A stretch of 18,096 nt of DNA. Origin: an uncultured Eubacteriales bacterium. Lineage in GTDB: Bacteria; Bacillota_A; Clostridia; Christensenellales; Aristaeellaceae. The notes beneath the pieces are model-generated. The model had not been told where the DNA came from and searched no databases. It worked only from the letters and a program-made list of their open reading frames with translations. This document shows, piece by piece, positions 14,517-18,096 of the stretch. The first letter of the stretch is position 1. Each line of letters starts with the position of its first letter. The DNA lies in assembly GCA_900313545.1 (NCBI GenBank), contig OMRS01000282.1, positions 1 through 18,096 of the forward strand, written 5' to 3'. A program made the position numbers and the translations under genes.

Positions 14517-14816
14517 TTAATCGTTCATGCGGACCTTCCACTGCACCGGCGTGGCAGGGGCGCAAAGGGGCCCCGGCTCCTGACGGAACGCACCCGCCTG
14601 GGTGAGCGAAGGAAGGAAGAACGCCAGCAGAAGGGACAGCGCCAGTGAGCGCAGGGACCGGATGCACGATGAAACCAGATGGCACACGGGACAGTTTTCC
14701 CCGCTACAGTCATGCCCGGCCTCATGCAGGACAAGGAGGAAGGACGCGGACAGGGCCAGCAGAAGGCAGGCGCACAGCGCCAGCGCGATGAAGCGGCTCC
14801 GGCTTGTCATGTTCAT
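14517..14816 (-). CDS. Small membrane protein with HDCSGENCPVC motif, zinc-cluster associated
   Basis: A 99-residue protein with two hydrophobic segments (about 9-30 and 56-72). Between them lies HEAGHDCSGENCPVC (31-45), followed by another Cys at 51. The hairpin topology should put this Cys/His loop on one face of the membrane, probably outside. I recall similar small proteins, always hypothetical, beside zinc importers in Clostridia; I cannot name the family. AAGGAGG precedes the ATG, and the gene starts 21 bases after the zur stop. Metal or thiol chemistry at the membrane is a reasonable guess from the motif and the neighbours. A start at Met3 is also possible. Confidence 0.7.
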   Translation of the reverse strand: MNMTSRSRFIALALCACLLLALSASFLLVLHEAGHDCSGENCPVCHLVSSCIRSLRSLALSLLLAFFLPSLTQAGAFRQEPGPLCAPATPVQWKVRMND

Positions 14817-14837
14817 GTCCCTCCTTCCGGCAGTTTA

Positions 14838-15254
14838 TCACCTGGTCTTCCCCAGGCACCCGCTGCAGGTGCCGTAGAACACCGTTTTCCCGCTGTTGAT
14901 GGCAAATCCATGCTCGCTGAGCAGATGAGACCGGAGCTGCTGCAGCTTCTCGCAGTCAAGGTGGATGAGTCTGCCGCACTCCTCGCAGATGCAGTGAAAA
15001 TGCGACGCGCACCCTTCATCCTCCATATAGGCATAGCAGGCCTGTTCCCCCGGGCCCAGGACATATTTACGGACACTGCCGTCCTCGACGAACCGCTCCA
15101 GGTGCCGGTAGATGGTGGCCATGCCGATGGGATGCGGCTCTGCGGCAAAGTGGTCCCGGATCTGCGATGCGGTATGGTGGGTGCCGGGGTTCTTTTTGAG
15201 GAAAGAGAGCAGCTCCTCCTGGGCGCGTGTCCGGTACGTGGTTTTGTTGGGCAT
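14838..15254 (-). CDS. zur: Fur-family metalloregulator, probably Zur
   Basis: Metal-dependent repressor of 138 residues. The winged helix lies at about 10-65, with recognition segment PIGMATIYRHLERF. The dimer domain shows SHFHCICEECGRLIHLDC (84-101) and a C-terminal CSGC; Cys90/Cys93 and Cys130/Cys133 are the structural zinc site usual for the family. I chose the ATG at 15254, with GGAGGAAT 7 bases upstream; an in-frame ATG at 15284 lies almost at the predicted transcript start and has poor spacing. Gene order with znuABC argues for zinc (Zur) rather than iron or peroxide sensing. A palindrome beside its own promoter suggests autoregulation of the cluster. Confidence 0.88.
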   Translation of the reverse strand: MPNKTTYRTRAQEELLSFLKKNPGTHHTASQIRDHFAAEPHPIGMATIYRHLERFVEDGSVRKYVLGPGEQACYAYMEDEGCASHFHCICEECGRLIHLDCEKLQQLRSHLLSEHGFAINSGKTVFYGTCSGCLGKTR

Positions 15255-15292
15255 CGGGATTCCTCCAGCCATGAATCTGTTCATCGCTCCCC

Positions 15293-15320
15293 ATTATAGG
15301 CGGGGAACAGGGCCTGTCAA
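15293..15320 (-). promoter_or_regulatory. Consensus promoter of the zur-znu cluster
   Basis: On the minus strand TTGACA (15315-15320) and TATAAT (15293-15298), both perfect consensus, are 16 bases apart. Transcription would start near 15286, about 30 bases before the zur ATG. Confidence 0.88.
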
Positions 15321-15322
15321 GT

Positions 15323-15341
15323 GAAAATGAGAATCATTTTT
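15323..15341. promoter_or_regulatory. Fur/Zur-type operator
   Basis: AAAATGA (15324-15330) and TCATTTT (15334-15340) are perfect inverted repeats around GAA. The 19-base stretch matches the classical Fur-family palindrome (recalled as GATAATGATAATCATTATC) at 15 of 19 positions. It abuts the -35 hexamer, so a bound repressor would block polymerase. The linked gene set makes Zur the likely ligand. Confidence 0.75.
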
Positions 15342-15855
15342 AATTTGGACCGGGGACAGGCGGAAAAGGCGCCGTCAGGCGCGGGCCCGGGGTGCGTTTC
15401 CCTCTCCCGAAAAGCGCTTTCCTGTGGACGGGAGGGCATGAGGGGAGCGGGTCTGCCGCGAAAGCGGGCCATGGGAACCGGGCGGCACTGCGTATACGGG
15501 GGGTCCGGAAGGCGCTGAAGCGCTCACTGCAGGTGACGCTGTCCCGCGGTTTCCCCGCCCGGAAAACCGTCCCGTCTCCATCCGTCGGCTGCCCCTGACT
15601 TGCGGATCTGCCATGGTATCGTATAATACAGGACGGGAAGGACCTGCCGGAGGGGATCCCTGCGGCAGGGAGAAGGAGGCTTTGCAGGACCCGGCCTTCC
15701 GCCCCTGACTCTCCGGAGCAGCCGGATCTGAGGGGGCACGCCCGGCCCCGCCGGGGCGCGGGGAGGCCCGGGAAGCCCCGGGGAGAACCCGGCCCGGGCG
15801 GAAAGCCTGTGGCGCGGATCCTTCAGGCGGAACACTGAAATGAAGAGGATGAAGC
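15342..15855. other. Intergenic region with the LytTR promoter and long leader
   Basis: I see no supported gene in these 514 bases. From 15342 to about 15599 nothing is recognised. From about 15634 there is a GC-rich leader of roughly 220 bases with several strong stems: CCCTGC/GCAGGG near 15659-15671, and TTCCGCCC (15697-15704) with GGGCGGAA (15796-15803), enclosing most of the leader. It matches no riboswitch I know. Confidence 0.5.
15600..15627 (+). promoter_or_regulatory. Promoter of the LytTR-DUF3021 operon
   Basis: TTGCGG (15600-15605) and a perfect TATAAT (15622-15627) are 16 bases apart. Transcription would begin near 15634, giving a leader of about 220 bases. Confidence 0.65.
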
Positions 15856-16338
15856 ATGAGAAAACGTGCAGACATTGAGGTCCGGATCGACCCGTCCTGC
15901 GAGGAGCCGGTGATTGTGATCCGGACGGCCAGACGGACCCGGGAAGTGGAGGCCATCATCCGCGCCATTGAGGATTCCCTGAGCGCGGAATCCCCTCCGA
16001 TTCCGGGGCAGCGCGGGGGCGCGACATATCTGCTGGACCAGCGGGACATCACCCGGCTGTATGTGGAAGCCCGGAAGGTGAGAATCTGCTCGGCAGGGGA
16101 AGTCTATGAATCCGGCCGGAGCCTTTCATATCTGGAACAGCAGCTTGATCCGGAAAGATTCATGCGGATCAGCCGCTTTGAGATCGTCAATCTCCGGGAA
16201 ATCGAGAGCTTTGACTTCAGTATGGCGGGGACGGTGTATATCCGTTTCGGCGATGGCAGCGTCACCTGGGCCGCACGCAGATATGTCGGCGCAATCCACC
16301 GGATGCTGCAAAGGCTTTCTGCAGGGAAGGGAGAGTGA
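15856..16338 (+). CDS. LytTR-domain transcriptional regulator
   Basis: DNA-binding protein of 160 residues without a receiver domain. The C-terminal LytTR domain (about 55-155) shows YLLDQRDITRLYVEARKVRI, the RFMRISRFEIVNLREIESF stretch that matches the family's F-RIHRS-LVNL-I core, and a final WAARRYVGAIHRML helix in place of the usual VSRRYV. The N-terminal 50 residues are strand-helix and of unknown role. The ribosome binding site is modest (AGAGGA). A DUF3021 membrane protein starts 4 bases after the stop; such pairs are common in Firmicutes, where the membrane partner is thought to hold the regulator in check. Target genes are not known. Confidence 0.88.
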   Translation: MRKRADIEVRIDPSCEEPVIVIRTARRTREVEAIIRAIEDSLSAESPPIPGQRGGATYLLDQRDITRLYVEARKVRICSAGEVYESGRSLSYLEQQLDPERFMRISRFEIVNLREIESFDFSMAGTVYIRFGDGSVTWAARRYVGAIHRMLQRLSAGKGE

Positions 16339-16342
16339 GCGC

Positions 16343-16762
16343 ATGTTGTGGAAGAAGGGAGCCCTGTATGCCCTGATCGGTTTTGCGGCAGGCGCACTCA
16401 TCGGGGGAGGGATTCACGCGGCCCTAGATGCGGGGGACGGGAAGTTCCTCCTGCTGAACCTTCTCGTGGGCGGATTTTACGGAGCGGTGGCGATGGGAAG
16501 CTCGGTCGTGTATGAAATTGACGAATGGAGCATCCTGCGGGCCACGGTCACGCACTTCCTGCTGGTCATGGTGCTGTACGCGGTCACCGGCCTAAGCATG
16601 GGATGGTTCAGGCTGGATGAACCTCTGTTCTGGATCATCATCGGCATCATGACATGCGGTTATGTGCTGATCTGGCTGATTCAGTATCTGCTGTGCCGCA
16701 GGAAGATCCGCAGGCTCAATGAAGATCTGAAAAGATGGAAGGGCGGGAGCGGCCGGGGATGA
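16343..16762 (+). CDS. DUF3021 four-helix membrane protein
   Basis: Membrane protein of 139 residues with four hydrophobic segments (about 6-26, 36-55, 67-88, 93-115) and a basic, Arg/Lys-rich cytoplasmic tail. FGxxxGxxIGG-type glycines in helix 1, the Y-I/x-E-W segment (VYEIDEWSILRATVTHF, about 53-69) before helix 3 and the late WLIQYLLCRRKIRRLNEDL match DUF3021. It starts 4 bases after the LytTR gene, so the two are co-expressed. The pair is likely a small membrane-linked regulatory unit; the signal is unknown. Confidence 0.85.
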   Translation: MLWKKGALYALIGFAAGALIGGGIHAALDAGDGKFLLLNLLVGGFYGAVAMGSSVVYEIDEWSILRATVTHFLLVMVLYAVTGLSMGWFRLDEPLFWIIIGIMTCGYVLIWLIQYLLCRRKIRRLNEDLKRWKGGSGRG

Positions 16763-16840
16763 ACCGGCAGCGCCGCCCCCTTCACCGGGGGGGATGCGAT
16801 GCGGCAGGGAGGCGCTCCTTCTGCAGGAGACGACCATCCG

Positions 16841-16852
16841 GTCACGCGTGAC
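16841..16852. repeat. 12-bp perfect palindrome GTCACGCGTGAC
   Basis: A perfect palindrome about 40 bases upstream of the extended -10 at 16893. It could be an operator for the downstream exported-protein gene. No regulator can be assigned. Confidence 0.3.
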
Positions 16853-16892
16853 AGCCGTTTGACCCGCAGGCGCGCAGGAGGGGAGCTGCCTG

Positions 16893-16901
16893 TGATATGA
16901 T
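16893..16901 (+). promoter_or_regulatory. Extended -10 promoter (TGA-TATGAT)
   Basis: TG-A-TATGAT fits an extended -10. No good -35 is found at the normal distance; a TTGACC lies too far upstream (31 bases). Transcription would start near 16908, giving a leader of nearly 200 bases before 17103. Confidence 0.4.
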
Positions 16902-16924
16902 CAGATGGCGCGCAGGACAGAAAA

Positions 16925-16996
16925 CCCCGCACGGCGCAGGGAAGGACATCAGACGGATTCCCGGGATGTGCCAACTGGCGCGATGACCGTGCGGGG
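16925..16996 (+). ncRNA. Candidate structured leader RNA element
   Basis: CCCCGCACGG (16925-16934) and CCGTGCGGGG (16987-16996) form a perfect 10-bp closing stem. Inside, GGGAA can pair with TTCCC, and ACATC within that loop can pair with a following GATGT, giving a possible pseudoknot. The element would begin about 17 bases into the predicted transcript of the small exported-protein gene. It matches no riboswitch class I recognise, and chance pairing in GC-rich DNA cannot be excluded. Confidence 0.3.
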
Positions 16997-17102
16997 AATG
17001 CCGGACATTGGCCGGACTGCGCTTGGACGGGGGACCGCGGCGGCGGTTCTCCGGATTCCCGGAAGAAAATGACGGAGCCGGCCGGGCAGAAAGGAACGGA
17101 AG

Positions 17103-17483
17103 ATGGGGATGAGGATACGGATCGTCCTCTGCGCAGCGCTTGTGATGATGCTGAGCGTCGTCTGTGCGCATGCGCAGGGAAAGGCGGTACAGGATCTGAC
17201 CGGAGACTGGCGGATGCGGGTGTCCGGTGAGGATGGAAGGGAGAAGGCGCTGTTTCTCTACATCTATGAAGACGGCTCGTATGAGATCATGGAGCCGGAG
17301 CAGACGGATACGGAGAGCACCAGGGGGACATGGACCTTTGACGGAGAGGTGCTTCGCCTCAGCAGTGAGGGGGAGAACGGAATCTCTTTGGAGTGGAAGG
17401 CGGATGCCCATGAACTGACCGGGGAATGTGAGGGGGGCAGGGTGACCCTGACGCTGCCCATTGAACCTGAGAGCGCACGGTGA
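17103..17483 (+). CDS. Small exported protein of unknown function
   Basis: A 126-residue protein with a clear signal peptide (MGMRIRIVLCAALVMMLSVVCAHA, likely cut before QGKA). The mature part of about 100 residues is strand-rich: LTGDWRMRVSGEDG, ALFLYIYEDGSYEIM, STRGTWTFDGEVLRLS, ISLEWKADAHELTGECEGGRVTLTL. The GDW..GTWTFDG..L.L pattern resembles lipocalin-like small beta-barrels in which GxW opens the first strand, but I cannot assign a family. There is no lipobox or wall anchor. The ATG at 17103 follows AAAGGAACGGAAG. It has its own extended -10 promoter and a terminator, so it is a single-gene unit with an unusually long leader. Confidence 0.75.
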   Translation: MGMRIRIVLCAALVMMLSVVCAHAQGKAVQDLTGDWRMRVSGEDGREKALFLYIYEDGSYEIMEPEQTDTESTRGTWTFDGEVLRLSSEGENGISLEWKADAHELTGECEGGRVTLTLPIEPESAR

Positions 17484-17515
17484 ATCCGGCGGCGCAGGAA
17501 ATTCGGACTATCAGG

Positions 17516-17560
17516 CAGCTGTGATCTGCGGGAAGCGGATCACGGCTGTTTTTCTGTTTT
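17516..17560 (+). terminator. Intrinsic terminator after the small exported protein gene
   Basis: A 14-bp stem with two G-T pairs (17516-17529 with 17535-17548) around GGGAA is followed by TTTTTCTGTTTT. It lies 32 bases after the stop. Confidence 0.88.
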
Positions 17561-17876
17561 GACGGGAGCCTGTCCGCAAAGCAGGGACAGCTTCCGGCAG
17601 TCCGGAGGGGAAAGGACGGCTTGCCGGGTACCGCCACCGCCGGGGATCGCGCGGCGCAGGGAAACGGTGAAGGAGGCATCTTCGGCATGCTGTTTGCATG
17701 CCTGCAGGCGCCGGCGGAAAAATCCGGAACCTCCTTGCCGCCTGGGGGAAGCTCCTGTATGATGGGGCAAAAGAACCCCGGGGACGGGGACCGCCTGAAC
17801 ATTTCCCGCAACCGGATTTTCCGGCAAAACCGCGGGGCGGGACGGGGGATGTCCCCTTCAGGTCGGAAATTACGGC

Positions 17877-17906
17877 TTGAGATGCAAAATGATTTTATGA
17901 TATATT
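17877..17906 (+). promoter_or_regulatory. Promoter of the FtsK-like gene
   Basis: TTGAGA (17877-17882) and TATATT (17901-17906) are separated by 18 bases in a locally AT-rich island, about 58 bases before the start codon at 17964. Confidence 0.6.
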
Positions 17907-17963
17907 ACTCTTTCCGGGAAACGCCCGGACAGTCTTGGTGAATGAGCATAGGGGGGAGAGAGG

Positions 17964-18096
17964 ATGGCCCGCAGGGCATCGGATCGTAATCAGAAGAAAA
18001 GGAAGGTGACCGGCCGCAGGGGGAAGACCGGTCAGGCGAGACCCAAAAAGACGGAAATGGGGGGCATTGCAGGCATCGCCCTGTTTTGTGTGGGGC
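17964..18096 (+). CDS. Probable FtsK/SpoIIIE DNA translocase, 5' end only
   Basis: The ATG at 17964 follows a purine-rich GGGGGGAGAGAGG site and opens a frame that runs off the right edge after 44 codons. The visible N-terminus is a strongly basic tail (MARRASDRNQKKRKVTGRRGK...) followed by EMGGIAGIALFCVG, the beginning of a membrane segment. This basic-tail-then-first-helix layout, with a GI-I-L-G pattern, is typical of FtsK/SpoIIIE proteins of Firmicutes, which move chromosomal DNA through the division septum. The motor domain is outside the window, so other basic membrane proteins remain possible. Confidence 0.55.
   Translation, partial: MARRASDRNQKKRKVTGRRGKTGQARPKKTEMGGIAGIALFCVG

Larger units (their letters stand above)
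16763..17102. other. Intergenic region with structured leader of the small exported protein gene
   Basis: No gene is supported in these 340 bases. They hold a GC hairpin (CCCCC-TTCAC-CGGGGG, near 16776) just after the DUF3021 stop that may end that transcript without a T-run, a 12-bp palindrome, an extended -10 promoter and a long-range stem in the leader. These are listed separately where supported. Confidence 0.5.
17484..17963. other. Intergenic region upstream of the FtsK-like gene
   Basis: These 480 bases hold a terminator at the left end and a promoter at the right end. In the middle, short ORFs on both strands lack family signals and I do not call them genes. A second promoter-like pair, TTGCCG (17735-17740) and TATGAT (17758-17763) with a 17-base spacer, is visible; no matching product is recognised. 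Confidence 0.5.

Noticed and set aside
13520..14605. A 361-codon plus-strand frame opposite znuA
   Set aside because: It is antisense to znuA, whose ligand residues and signal peptide are clear. The VMILVMAF-like stretch is the reverse reading of the His/Asp loop codons.
15321..15518. A 65-codon plus-strand frame starting in the zinc operator
   Set aside because: It would start inside the palindrome, has no domain and no ribosome binding site.
17559..17941. Several overlapping frames of 60-106 codons upstream of the FtsK-like gene
   Set aside because: They overlap one another in different frames and run through the promoter at 17877-17906. Composition is Arg/Pro/Gly-rich without motifs.

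Overview
The window is GC-rich (by eye about 60-65%) bacterial chromosome. The genes are densely packed, start behind strong GGAGG-type ribosome binding sites, and are often linked by 4-base ATGA/GTGA overlaps. LytTR plus DUF3021, a Trk/Ktr potassium system, a Zur/Znu cluster, exported SH3 proteins and a likely FtsK/SpoIIIE start point to a high-GC Firmicute of the Clostridia. I cannot place it more finely. I saw no rRNA, tRNA, CRISPR array, transposase or phage gene.

Layout, left to right. (1) 1-1298, plus strand: the 3' part of a ketopantoate-reductase-family gene, then a cyclase-family metal hydrolase, closed by a strong terminator. (2) 1465-6237, plus strand: a potassium operon, trkH/ktrB - trkA/ktrA - kdpD-like histidine kinase - kdpE-like regulator. 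The upstream region resembles a KdpE site. The kinase lacks the N-terminal KdpD sensor domain, and no kdpFABC pump genes are present here. (3) 6456-6971, minus strand: RNA 2',3'-cyclic phosphodiesterase (thpR). (4) 7314-10429, plus strand: a SAM methyltransferase, an exported two-SH3 protein with five 48-bp tandem repeats, and a threonine/serine dehydratase. (5) 10666-15254, minus strand: a zinc cluster read as zur - small Cys/His membrane protein - znuA - znuC - znuB - exported Cys protein - exported SH3/peptidoglycan-binding protein with a Cys-knuckle tail. A consensus promoter abutting a Fur/Zur-type palindrome precedes it. (6) 15600-17560, plus strand: LytTR regulator plus DUF3021 membrane protein, then a small exported protein behind a structured leader. 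(7) 17877-end: promoter and first codons of a probable FtsK/SpoIIIE translocase.

The most interesting part is the zinc cluster. It joins a standard Zur/ZnuABC importer to three poorly described extracytoplasmic proteins, each with close-set cysteines, and the last four genes are coupled by 4-base overlaps. This suggests an envelope-side zinc handling or sensing module. The second point of interest is the KdpDE-type system tied to Trk rather than Kdp. Functions come from motif recognition by eye; no database search was run.
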